From positions 1-15,629 of the forward strand of contig CANQCJ010000026.1 in assembly GCA_947589205.1 (NCBI GenBank): a stretch of 15,629 nucleotides of DNA. The letters run 5' to 3'. Source of the DNA: an uncultured Ruminococcus sp. (GTDB lineage Bacteria; Bacillota; Clostridia; Oscillospirales; Ruminococcaceae). The translations under genes and the position numbers were made by a program. A model generated the notes under the pieces. The model did no database searches. It was given only the letters and a program-made list of their open reading frames with translations, and was not told where the DNA came from. Every line of letters starts with the position of its first letter. Position 1 is the stretch's first letter. Below, one piece after another: positions 6,318 through 12,880 of the stretch.

Positions 6318-7602
6318 AAATTTTCGGTGTTCTTTCAATAATGTCCTCTCTTCTCGGACCGTTTGATACCATAGTTATCGGATAGCCTATATGCTGTTCG
6401 ACAAAATCTATGTATTTTTTGCAGTTCTCGGGAAGCTCGTCATAATTCCTTATTCCCCTTATGTCGCACTTCCAGCCGTCAAGCGTTTCGAGCACCGGCT
6501 TGCAGCGTTCGAGCTTTCTCGTCGTCGGGAAATCTGTTATGATCTCGCCGTCAAGCTCATAGCCGACGCAGACCGGGATCTTGTCGAGATAGCCGAGTAC
6601 GTCGAGCACGGTAAACGCGACGTCGGTAGTTCCCTGCATACGGCAGCCGTATTTTGAGGCTATGCAGTCGAACCAGCCCATTCTGCGGGGTCTGCCGGTA
6701 GTCGCGCCGTATTCTCCGCCGTCGCCGCCGCGCCTTCTAAGCTCATCGGCAGGCTCGTCAAATATCTCGCTGACGAACGCGCCCGCTCCGACTGCGGAGG
6801 AATAAGCCTTGCAGACGGTAACTATCCGCTTTATCTCATAGGGCGGCAAGCCCGCGCCTATCGCGCCGTAGGCGGCAAGCGTTGACGATGAGGTCACCAT
6901 AGGATAAATTCCGTGGTCGGGATCCTTTAGCGAGCCTAACTGACCCTCTAACAGTATATCCCTGCCCGCTTTTACCGCTTCGTCCAGATAGAGCGAAACG
7001 TCCGCAGCATAGGGCGCGACCATTTCACGGTATTCCATGAGCGTTTCAAACAGCTCGTTTAAGTCAAGCTCCGGCTTTTTGTAGAAATATTTAAGCAGAA
7101 CGTTTTTCTGTTCGCATACCCTTTCAAGCTTTTCTTTAAGATACTCCTCGTCGAAAAGCTCCTGCACCTGAAAGCCTGTCTTTGCGTATTTATCCGAATA
7201 GAACGGAGCGATGCCGCTTTTGGTAGAACCAAAGCTCGCCTTGCCGAGACGCTCCTCCTCGTATTGGTCAAAAAGCACATGGTAGGGCATAACTATCTGC
7301 GCTCTGTCGGAGATCATAAGCTTCGGCGTCGGAACGTTCTGTGACGTCACCTCGTTAAGCTCCTTAAAAAGCGTGGGAATGTTGAGCGCGACGCCGTTTC
7401 CGATAATGTTTGTGGTTTTCTGCGAGAAAACTCCGGACGGGAGAGTATGGAGCGCGAATTTTCCGTAATCGTTTACGATAGTGTGACCCGCGTTCGCGCC
7501 GCCCTGAAAGCGTATAACTATATCCGACTGCTGTGCCAGCATATCGGTGATCTTGCCCTTGCCCTCATCGCCCCAGTTTGCGCCTACAATTGCTGTTATC
7601 AT
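6316..7602 (-). CDS. purA: adenylosuccinate synthetase
   Basis: A 428-residue cytoplasmic enzyme of purine synthesis that converts IMP, aspartate and GTP to adenylosuccinate. Full family length is present. Motifs are the GTP loop NWGDEGKGK (9-17, catalytic Asp12), GGANAGHT (34-41, His40), SDRAQIVMPYH (98-108), and the C-terminal GATTGRPRRMGWFD (299-312). Two regions differ from the common bacterial form: GSTKSGIAPFYSDKYAKTG (125-143) in place of GTTxRGIGPxYxDKxxRxG, and EGQLGSLKDPDHGIYP (219-234) in place of EGAQGTLLDxDHGTYP. The second change puts Leu at the usual catalytic Gln position. I believe this is a divergent clostridial subgroup rather than another enzyme. The ATG at 7602 has only a distant AAAGGA (14 bases). 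Confidence 0.92.
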   Translation of the reverse strand: MITAIVGANWGDEGKGKITDMLAQQSDIVIRFQGGANAGHTIVNDYGKFALHTLPSGVFSQKTTNIIGNGVALNIPTLFKELNEVTSQNVPTPKLMISDRAQIVMPYHVLFDQYEEERLGKASFGSTKSGIAPFYSDKYAKTGFQVQELFDEEYLKEKLERVCEQKNVLLKYFYKKPELDLNELFETLMEYREMVAPYAADVSLYLDEAVKAGRDILLEGQLGSLKDPDHGIYPMVTSSSTLAAYGAIGAGLPPYEIKRIVTVCKAYSSAVGAGAFVSEIFDEPADELRRRGGDGGEYGATTGRPRRMGWFDCIASKYGCRMQGTTDVAFTVLDVLGYLDKIPVCVGYELDGEIITDFPTTRKLERCKPVLETLDGWKCDIRGIRNYDELPENCKKYIDFVEQHIGYPITMVSNGPRREDIIERTPKI

Positions 7603-7667
7603 ATTAAAAAGTTCATTCCTTTCGTTGTTTAAAAGACTCGCTGCCGAACCGACAACGATACATTATT

Positions 7668-7696
7668 ATGATAGCACAAAAAAGCGTTAATGTCAA
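7668..7696 (-). promoter_or_regulatory. purA promoter
   Basis: On the minus strand a perfect TTGACA (7696-7691), a 17-bp spacer and TATCAT (7673-7668, five of six), with TGC before the -10. It predicts a leader of about 60 nt before the purA ATG. No obvious PurR box or riboswitch was recognised in it. Confidence 0.75.
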
Positions 7697-7751
7697 TAGC
7701 TTTGACGCAAATTTATAGTTTTTTCTTGCAAAGAAAATTTTTATAGACCTA

Positions 7752-7780
7752 TTGCAAAACTGTTAAAAGTATGTTATAAT
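7752..7780 (+). promoter_or_regulatory. promoter of the lipoprotein gene
   Basis: TTGCAA (7752-7757), 17-bp spacer, TATAAT (7775-7780) with an extended -10 (TGT before it). It lies 44 bp upstream of the lipoprotein ATG, in a 222-bp region shared with the divergent purA promoter. Confidence 0.72.
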
Positions 7781-7824
7781 AAAAACAGTTTATTCAAAAA
7801 CAATAATTTTAGGAGGAGATAACA

Positions 7825-8907
7825 ATGAAAAAATTATCCGCTTTTTTGACCGCCCTTGTTCTCTGCCTGACGCTTGCCGCCTGCGGAGGAGTTTCGGACG
7901 AGCCGGACGATACGGCGCAGTCCGCGTCCTCTAAGGCGCAGACCGAAAAGACCGAAGAAAGTACAGATGACGAGAGCGTTTCGGAAAGCTCCGAAGCCGA
8001 AAGCAGTGAAGCGGAGAGCAGTTCCGAAGATGCTGAGGAGAGTACCGCGGAAGGTACGGCTGACAGCATTTCCGACAGCCAAGCCGACACGGAAGGCTCT
8101 GACGCTCCTATTGATGAGCAGACGCTGACCGACAGGTTTTATGCTTATTTTGAAGCGATAGAAACCAACGATGAGGAGGCCTTCTCCGAAGCGATCGGAT
8201 TTGACGTTTACCTCGATTCGGTCAAGCAGCTTCTTCCAGATGAGGAGGACGCGGCGGATCCCGCGCTCGTCGGACAGCTGCTCGACGGATATATCGAGGT
8301 ATATTCTCAGACGGATATCGAGCCGAACGGCGCGCTTAAAAACATAAAATGGGAAAAGGTAGAACCCGATCAAGACGAGGAGGCTTTGCAGATCGAATAT
8401 TATGACTGCTTCTTCAGCGTCAATGACAGTATAAGCGGTGAGGATATCCCGTTTAACGCGTCCGCCATGGAGCTTGACGGAGAGTATTTTATTCTTTTCC
8501 AACCGGGCGAAGCAAGCTCTCTCGGCAGTTATGTGGAAAAATCAAAGATCACTGCCGCTAACATCAACGCCAAAACCGTGTATATCAGCGTTATGGAATT
8601 TGTAACCGAAGAAGAAGTGAACGGCGGAGACGTTGAAGCTCTCGCTTCGGAAATTTGCGGCGAGATAGATATGAAAAACATAAACGCGCTGAGCGGCAGG
8701 ATAAAGGACATCGGAGAAATGCTGACCGAATGGACGGGGTATGAAGGATACGTCTATATCATGCTCGATGAGACGGCAGATGACGTATACCACAGCATTT
8801 ATGTCCAGTACCGTGACGATGAAAACAGCGCGGTCGGACAGTACCCCGAGCCGGTCAACAGCGTTGACGATCCCGCGGTATGGGGCGAGATAAAGAGACG
8901 CGATTAA
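7825..8907 (+). CDS. secreted lipoprotein with acidic Ser/Glu-rich linker, function unknown
   Basis: A 360-residue exported lipoprotein. The N-terminus is a classic signal peptide (MKK, then a hydrophobic stretch) ending in lipobox LAAC with Cys20 as the lipidation site, so it should be anchored on the outer face of the membrane. Residues 23 to about 97 are a low-complexity Ser/Glu/Asp/Ala linker, as in surface proteins that span the wall. Two regions follow: about 98-230 (TDRFYAYFEAIETNDEEAF and on, reminiscent of DUF-type helical domains in gut Firmicute lipoproteins) and about 230-360. The latter has ITAANINAKTVYISVMEFVTEE and ends NSAVGQYPEPV, wording that recalls the globular part of pilin-like proteins in Ruminococcus; this is only a resemblance. 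AGGAGGAG (7811-7818) is a strong ribosome site. It is monocistronic, with no clear terminator. Confidence 0.85.
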   Translation: MKKLSAFLTALVLCLTLAACGGVSDEPDDTAQSASSKAQTEKTEESTDDESVSESSEAESSEAESSSEDAEESTAEGTADSISDSQADTEGSDAPIDEQTLTDRFYAYFEAIETNDEEAFSEAIGFDVYLDSVKQLLPDEEDAADPALVGQLLDGYIEVYSQTDIEPNGALKNIKWEKVEPDQDEEALQIEYYDCFFSVNDSISGEDIPFNASAMELDGEYFILFQPGEASSLGSYVEKSKITAANINAKTVYISVMEFVTEEEVNGGDVEALASEICGEIDMKNINALSGRIKDIGEMLTEWTGYEGYVYIMLDETADDVYHSIYVQYRDDENSAVGQYPEPVNSVDDPAVWGEIKRRD

Positions 8908-8969
8908 TGCTTAGTCTAAAGCTGTAACCGAAGCTTAAAAAATGATTTAATCAAAATATCCAAAATATA

Positions 8970-8993
8970 TTAGCACAAACATTAGTTTGCTAA
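8970..8993. promoter_or_regulatory. MarR-like dyad, candidate operator
   Basis: A 24-bp symmetric site with six-base arms TTAGCA (8970-8975) and TGCTAA (8988-8993); one further symmetric pair lies just inside. The right half also contains TTAG-N4-CTAA, close to known MarR/SlyA-type half sites. It lies 28 bp upstream of the marR -35 box, so autoregulation is plausible but unproven. Confidence 0.4.
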
Positions 8994-9021
8994 AGAAAGT
9001 GACGAAAATAGTCTGTCACAC

Positions 9022-9049
9022 TTGACAAAACAAGCATATATGTTATAAT
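9022..9049 (+). promoter_or_regulatory. promoter of the marR gene
   Basis: Perfect TTGACA (9022-9027) and perfect TATAAT (9044-9049) with a 16-bp spacer and TGT before the -10. It predicts a start near 9056 and a leader of about 160 nt. Apart from the dyad, leader hairpins and upstream ORF listed, I see nothing in the 311-bp gap 8908-9218. Confidence 0.82.
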
Positions 9050-9095
9050 AAATACATAAGGAATTTTATACCACTTATACTCGTATTCCGGACAT

Positions 9096-9215
9096 TGCAT
9101 TTCTTTTCGGCAGAATATGCACGCTCAGCGTATGGCGACTGAGCATCAGCCCGCCATATCTCTTCAATTTGCCAAAGTGCGCCTGCCGCTCAGAGCATTT
9201 TGAAAGGAAGCTCAG
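9096..9215 (+). promoter_or_regulatory. structured leader of marR with alternative hairpins
   Basis: Hairpin A pairs TGCATTTCT (9096-9104) with AGAA-T-ATGCA (9112-9121), with one bulged base. Hairpin B pairs GCTCAG (9123-9128) with CTGAGC (9139-9144). Hairpin C pairs TATGGCG (9131-9137) with CGCCATA (9152-9158) and cannot form together with B. GCTCAG occurs twice more, at 9188-9193 and 9210-9215, so CTGAGC has three possible partners, the last next to the marR start. A short stem GAGC (9193-9196)/GCTC (9210-9213) puts the marR ribosome site AAAGGA (9203-9208) in its loop. The pairings are seen in the sequence; a regulatory function is inferred. Confidence 0.5.
9117..9203 (+). CDS. 28-codon upstream ORF, candidate leader peptide of marR
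   Basis: The ORF starts at ATG 9117, has a second in-frame ATG at 9132, and stops at TGA 9201-9203. The peptide begins MHAQRMATEH and ends KVRLPLRAF; it is rich in Arg, Gln and hydrophobic residues. The stop codon touches the marR ribosome site (AAAGGA starts at 9203), so a ribosome finishing here would cover or open the marR initiation region. Its start codon lies in the right arm of hairpin A, and hairpins B and C lie wholly inside it. Against it, no good Shine-Dalgarno precedes the ATG, and a 28-codon ORF can occur by chance. I do not recognise a named leader-peptide family. Confidence 0.45.
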   Translation: MHAQRMATEHQPAISLQFAKVRLPLRAF

Positions 9216-9218
9216 ATC

Positions 9219-9659
9219 ATGATCGAACCATTATTATTTGACAGCACCTCAGCAATTTTCAAGCTTTATTCTTCTATGCGCCGTATAGTTTATCTTGCAT
9301 TCGATCGTCAGGAGATAAAGATAACGCGCACACAACAGATAATCCTTGTGACCCTTTATCACGGCGGGAGCCTTAGTATGTCCGGTCTTGCGCGCAGCGT
9401 CAGAACAAGCAACGAGCAGGCGACGAGAGCTATCGCCCAGCTTGTGAACATGGGCTTTGTGGAACGTGTACAAAACGAGGTCAACCGCAGGATAATAAAC
9501 ATTTACCTCACCCCCGCCGCCGAAAAATACATAAAGCAGGTCTTTGATTCTGCGGCAGATATACTTAAGGAATCCGGCGCGGGAAGCACTGCCAGATCTT
9601 TAAAGGAAATTAAGGAGCTGAGCGCGAAGCTCAACAAGATACTCGACGTGGATATTTGA
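9219..9659 (+). CDS. MarR-family transcriptional regulator
   Basis: A 146-residue cytoplasmic DNA-binding protein of usual MarR size. The winged helix-turn-helix spans about residues 36-98: TRTQQIILVTLYHGGSLSMS, then the helix pair GLARSVRTSNEQATRAIAQL (recognition helix around 64-76), NMGFVERVQN and the wing NRRIINIYLTPAAEKY. Flanking N- and C-terminal helices would form the dimer interface. MarR proteins usually repress their own gene and nearby efflux or stress genes and respond to small phenolic or toxic ligands; the ligand here is unknown. The ribosome site AAAGGA is ten bases from the ATG. No transporter is co-transcribed; the neighbouring P-type ATPase is convergent. Regulation is likely through the dyad at 8970-8993 and the leader. 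Confidence 0.92.
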   Translation: MIEPLLFDSTSAIFKLYSSMRRIVYLAFDRQEIKITRTQQIILVTLYHGGSLSMSGLARSVRTSNEQATRAIAQLVNMGFVERVQNEVNRRIINIYLTPAAEKYIKQVFDSAADILKESGAGSTARSLKEIKELSAKLNKILDVDI

Positions 9660-9693
9660 AAATCATCCACAGCGGATATTATTAAAATATTCG

Positions 9694-9713
9694 GCAGATA
9701 TTATAATATCTGC
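9694..9713. repeat. 20-bp perfect palindrome between marR and the ATPase gene
   Basis: GCAGATATTA is followed directly by TAATATCTGC, its exact reverse complement. In RNA it would fold as an eight-base stem with a TATA loop. On the minus strand it is followed by CGAATATTTTAATA, so it may help end the ATPase transcript; it might also be a protein-binding site. Confidence 0.7.
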
Positions 9714-9749
9714 GGCTCTGCCCATGTGCTGCGGGCAGAGCCGTTTTTT
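9713..9749 (+). terminator. intrinsic terminator after marR
   Basis: CGGCTCTGCCC (9713-9723) pairs perfectly with GGGCAGAGCCG (9733-9743), with a nine-base loop, and six Ts follow (9744-9749). It is a strong GC-rich terminator for plus-strand transcription, ending one base before the ATPase stop codon. Confidence 0.92.
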
Positions 9750-9750
9750 G

Positions 9751-12414
9751 TTATGCGTCTAACGCTTCATGCGTGTTGAAGGTATTTTTGAGCTTTGCAA
9801 AGATACCGGAGATCACGGGTACGAACGCCGAGCATATCACGCTCAATACATAGCCGAAAACGCCGGGGGAGCTTAGAGAGAAGATCTCGGCAAGATAGGG
9901 TACGGCAAGGCAGGCGATAACGCATAACGCCGAAGCGATCGAAGCCGCCGCAGAATAGCCGCCGCCCTTTAAGCTCATTTCAAACAAAGAGGTATCCTCG
10001 CTTCTGCACTCGAAAACGTGGATAAGCTGAGAGAAAACGAGCGTTATCATCGCACCCGTCCTCGCCTGCATGATATTGCAGCCGTTAGTAAGCAAAAGCG
10101 TGAAGCAGGCGAGTGTGGATAAAGCTATGAGCACTCCGCGCGTAACTATGCGGGTCATAAGCCCGCCGCTGAAAAAGCTGTCGTTCTCCTTTCGGGGCGG
10201 CTTGCTCATAACGCCCTTTTCGGCGGGTTCGACCGAAAGCGCAGCCGCAGGAAGTCCGTCCGTCACAAGGTTGACCAGCAAAAGCTGGGAGGGTACGAGA
10301 GCCATCGGCAGTCCCATTATTATCGCGCCGAACATGGTGAGCACCTCGCCGATGTTGCAGGCGATAAGATAGCGGACGAATTTTCTGATGTTCGCATAAA
10401 TAGTCCTGCCCTCGCGCACGGCGGCGACAAGCGTTGCGAAATTATCGTCGAGCAGTATCATATCCGCCGCCTGCTTGGTAACGTCCGTACCGCTTATGCC
10501 CATTGAAACGCCGATAGAAGCCTCCTTGACGGCGGGCGCGTCGTTCACGCCGTCTCCGGTCATAGCGCAGACGAGACCCTTTTCCTTTAAAGCCCGCACT
10601 ATCCTGAGCTTATGTGCGGGAGTTACGCGGGCAAATACGGCTATATCGCCTATCTCATCGCGCAGACGCTCATCGCTCATCTTGTCAAGCTCGCTGCCGG
10701 TAACGGCGCGCTTTGAGGGAGTAAGTATCCCCGCTTCACGCGCAGCCGCACAGGCGGTAAGAATATGATCCCCGGTTATCATGATGGTAGTTATCCCCGC
10801 GCGTCGGCATTCGCGAACCGCTTCGGCAGCCTGCGGTCTTAACGGGTCGGAAAGCGCCGCAAGTCCTAAGAATATAACGTATCCCGCGTAAGCCTCGCAC
10901 ATCGCGATAACTCTTAACCCCTGACGCGCGTAGCTGTCGCTTCTGTAAAGTATCATCGCGCGGTCGGATTCGGACAGCGGAGCGGGCTGTCCGGGAGCGG
11001 AATAGCGGTGGGAGCACATCGCGGCAATGACCTCCGGCGCGCCTTTGGTAAATACCAGCCGTCTGCTCTCGCGGTCGCGGCAGGTGACGGACATGAATTT
11101 GCTCTCGCTGTCAAACGGCTTTTCGTCAATGCGTTCTAACAGCAGATTGTCGGTATCTATCCCGCAGCAAACGCATAATTCCATAAGCGCGCTCTCGGTC
11201 GGGTCTCCGGTAAAGCCGGAGCTTTTCGCGCGGTTTCTGCCGTGAGCCTTGCCGTCGGCGCGTTTGGCGTTGCTGCAAAGCGCGGCGCAGAGCAGCGTTT
11301 CGCTTAACGCGGGATCGTCCCACGCCATTTTTCTGTCGGCAAACCCCCTGCGTACAAGACCCTTTGAGCTGTCCTCGATATTTTCATACTCTATCGCACT
11401 TTCGCCGAGAACGGTCAGATATTTTACCGTCATATGATTTTTCGTAAGCGTGCCGGTCTTGTCGGTGCAGATGACGTTGGCACAGCCGAGAGTTTCTACC
11501 GAATGCAGCTTATGCACCAGCGCATTTTGCTTCAGCATTCTTCTGACAGCCAGCGCAAGAGCGATAGTAACGGCGGCGGGAAGTCCCTCCGGTATCGCGG
11601 CTATAGCCACCGTCACGGCGGTAAAGAACATCTCCCCGATGTTTTCGCCTCTGATAACTCCGGCTAAAAACACCAATACGCATACGCCGAGACAGATGAG
11701 CGCGAGAGCGCGTCCAAGCTCGGCTAGCTTTTTTTGCAGCGGCGTTTGCTCGTCCTCTATGCCGCTGAGCATCTGCGAAATGCCGCCCATCTGCGTTGCC
11801 GCCCCCGTCGCGAACGCTTCACAGCGCGCCCTGCCCTTTAATGCTACCGTACCCATATACCCGATATAGGGAAGATTGAGCGCGCGCTTTTCGCTTTCGC
11901 CGCGGTAGACGGTCTTTTCCGCGGGAACGGTCTCGCCGGTGAGCGCGGATTCGTCGCAGCAAAGCGCGGTCTGAGAAAGTATAACGCAGTCGCAGGGAAA
12001 ACGGTCGCCGGCCTCTATCTCGAAAACGTCTCCGCTGACCACCTGTGCCGCCGGGATAGTTTTAAGTACACCGTCGCGGTATACCCGCGCGGTCGGAGCG
12101 GTAAGGCGTTCCATCTGCTCGAGCGTTTTTTCGCAGCGGTATTCCTGTATAAAGCCCAAAAACGCGTTCATGACGACGATTATGATTATCGGCAGCGCGT
12201 CCTTCCAGCCGCCTATAAAGACCGAGACCGCCGCCGCGGCAAGCAGTATCATCACCATAACGTCGTGGAACTGCCCCGCGAAGATCTTCAGCGCGCCGGC
12301 GCGCTTTTTCTTGACTCCGATCCTGTTTTCACCGGAGCTTTCCAGTATCTGCGCCGCCTGAGCCTGAGTAAGTCCGAGATACTCGTTATTGATGCCGGGT
12401 GAGCTGTTATCCAT
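9751..12414 (-). CDS. calcium-transporting P-type ATPase (type IIA, PMR1/SERCA-like)
   Basis: An 887-residue membrane pump, complete for the family, predicted to export Ca2+ using ATP. Order of parts: cation ATPase N-domain (LTQAQAAQIL, 15-24), M1-M2 (about 50-91), actuator loop with TGE (159-161), M4 with AAIPEGLPA (272-280), phosphorylation site DKTGTLT (Asp318), nucleotide-binding KGAPE (457-461), TGDH (547-550) and hinge GDGVNDAPA (620-628). M5 has Asn687 and Glu690 and M6 NLVTDG (715-720) with Asn715 and Asp719; Glu276 completes a SERCA-like site II. M8 has Gln796 where SERCA has Glu. Mn2+ transport, as in PMR1, is not excluded. The ATG at 12414 has AAAGGA ten bases upstream. It converges on marR and is expressed from its own promoter. 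Confidence 0.93.
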   Translation of the reverse strand: MDNSSPGINNEYLGLTQAQAAQILESSGENRIGVKKKRAGALKIFAGQFHDVMVMILLAAAAVSVFIGGWKDALPIIIIVVMNAFLGFIQEYRCEKTLEQMERLTAPTARVYRDGVLKTIPAAQVVSGDVFEIEAGDRFPCDCVILSQTALCCDESALTGETVPAEKTVYRGESEKRALNLPYIGYMGTVALKGRARCEAFATGAATQMGGISQMLSGIEDEQTPLQKKLAELGRALALICLGVCVLVFLAGVIRGENIGEMFFTAVTVAIAAIPEGLPAAVTIALALAVRRMLKQNALVHKLHSVETLGCANVICTDKTGTLTKNHMTVKYLTVLGESAIEYENIEDSSKGLVRRGFADRKMAWDDPALSETLLCAALCSNAKRADGKAHGRNRAKSSGFTGDPTESALMELCVCCGIDTDNLLLERIDEKPFDSESKFMSVTCRDRESRRLVFTKGAPEVIAAMCSHRYSAPGQPAPLSESDRAMILYRSDSYARQGLRVIAMCEAYAGYVIFLGLAALSDPLRPQAAEAVRECRRAGITTIMITGDHILTACAAAREAGILTPSKRAVTGSELDKMSDERLRDEIGDIAVFARVTPAHKLRIVRALKEKGLVCAMTGDGVNDAPAVKEASIGVSMGISGTDVTKQAADMILLDDNFATLVAAVREGRTIYANIRKFVRYLIACNIGEVLTMFGAIIMGLPMALVPSQLLLVNLVTDGLPAAALSVEPAEKGVMSKPPRKENDSFFSGGLMTRIVTRGVLIALSTLACFTLLLTNGCNIMQARTGAMITLVFSQLIHVFECRSEDTSLFEMSLKGGGYSAAASIASALCVIACLAVPYLAEIFSLSSPGVFGYVLSVICSAFVPVISGIFAKLKNTFNTHEALDA

Positions 12415-12456
12415 AAAAAACCATTCCTTTCTCTTGTCCCGATAATTTCTTGCTAA

Positions 12457-12487
12457 TTTATATGGCTTGTTTTCCTCAAATATGCAA
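12457..12487 (-). promoter_or_regulatory. possible promoter of the ATPase gene
   Basis: On the minus strand TTGCAT (12487-12482) and TATAAA (12462-12457) are separated by 19 bp, about 43 bp before the ATG. The match is modest and the spacing long. Confidence 0.3.
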
Positions 12488-12526
12488 TATTTTAAAGCCG
12501 CTTTAACAAAAATAACTAAAAAGGGG

Positions 12527-12554
12527 TTGAAATCATAAAAAAATATGGTATAAT
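12527..12554 (+). promoter_or_regulatory. promoter of the 64-aa protein and ptsI-like gene
   Basis: TTGAAA (12527-12532), 16-bp spacer, TATAAT (12549-12554) preceded by TGG as an extended -10. Transcription should begin near 12561, giving a leader of about 100 nt to the ATG at 12666. In the leader, GAGATC (12575-12580) can pair with GATCTC (12621-12626) around a GAAAAA/TTTTTC hairpin. Confidence 0.72.
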
Positions 12555-12652
12555 ATATATTGGGAGCTTCGCATGAGATCTGAAAAACGCTTTTTTCGGA
12601 AAATACCTTTTCTTAAAAATGATCTCGGTGCGTCTGTTGTTGAATTGCTGAC

Positions 12653-12660
12653 GGAGGTGA
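12653..12660 (+). promoter_or_regulatory. ribosome site that sets the start of the 64-aa protein
   Basis: GGAGGTGA, the best ribosome site in this region, lies five bases before the ATG at 12666. An upstream in-frame ATG at 12573 has only GGGAG at the predicted very 5' end of the transcript. Confidence 0.8.
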
Positions 12661-12665
12661 AAAAA

Positions 12666-12860
12666 ATGCACAAGATGATGAAGAAAAAACGTAAGCTTGA
12701 CGATATGAGCGTCGTTTTCTCGTTTGCGGCGGCGGTATTTATGACCGTTTACGTATTCTCGGAGAAGAAGCAGGATAATTGTCTCGCCGCTTCGATAGGC
12801 TGTCAGGCAGTTTCCTCGCTGCTTAGTTTAATGCGCAGAAGCTGCTGCGGCAAAATTTGA
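12666..12860 (+). CDS. small membrane protein of unknown function (64 aa)
   Basis: I do not recognise a family. The product begins with a strongly basic stretch (HKMMKKKRK), then a hydrophobic helix (about residues 14-32, VVFSFAAAVFMTVYVF), a short polar turn EKKQDN, and a second moderately hydrophobic segment (about 38-56). It ends in SLMRRSCCGKI with two adjacent cysteines. By the positive-inside rule the N-terminus should be cytoplasmic. The start at 12666 is preferred because of the ribosome site just upstream; a 95-residue version from 12573 is possible. The stop overlaps a TTG of the next frame and the enzyme I gene starts 20 bases later, so the two are almost certainly co-transcribed. 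Whether it works with enzyme I is unknown. Confidence 0.68.
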   Translation: MHKMMKKKRKLDDMSVVFSFAAAVFMTVYVFSEKKQDNCLAASIGCQAVSSLLSLMRRSCCGKI

Positions 12861-12880
12861 CCGAAGGGGGCGGTTTAGCT

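Noticed and set aside
6303..6338. Longer N-terminus of the SCP2 protein (start at 6338)
   Set aside because: It would overlap purA, has no ribosome site, and adds residues not typical of the domain; the ATG at 6302 has a perfect site.
7603..7617. Five-codon upstream ORF (ATGAACTTTTTAATATGA) overlapping the purA ATG
   Set aside because: The only ribosome-like AAAGGA is immediately adjacent to its ATG, with no spacing, so initiation there is unlikely; more likely it is chance.
7834..8502. Minus-strand open frame of 222 codons opposite the lipoprotein gene
   Set aside because: It mirrors the low-complexity Ser/Glu codons of the lipoprotein, with no promoter or ribosome site.
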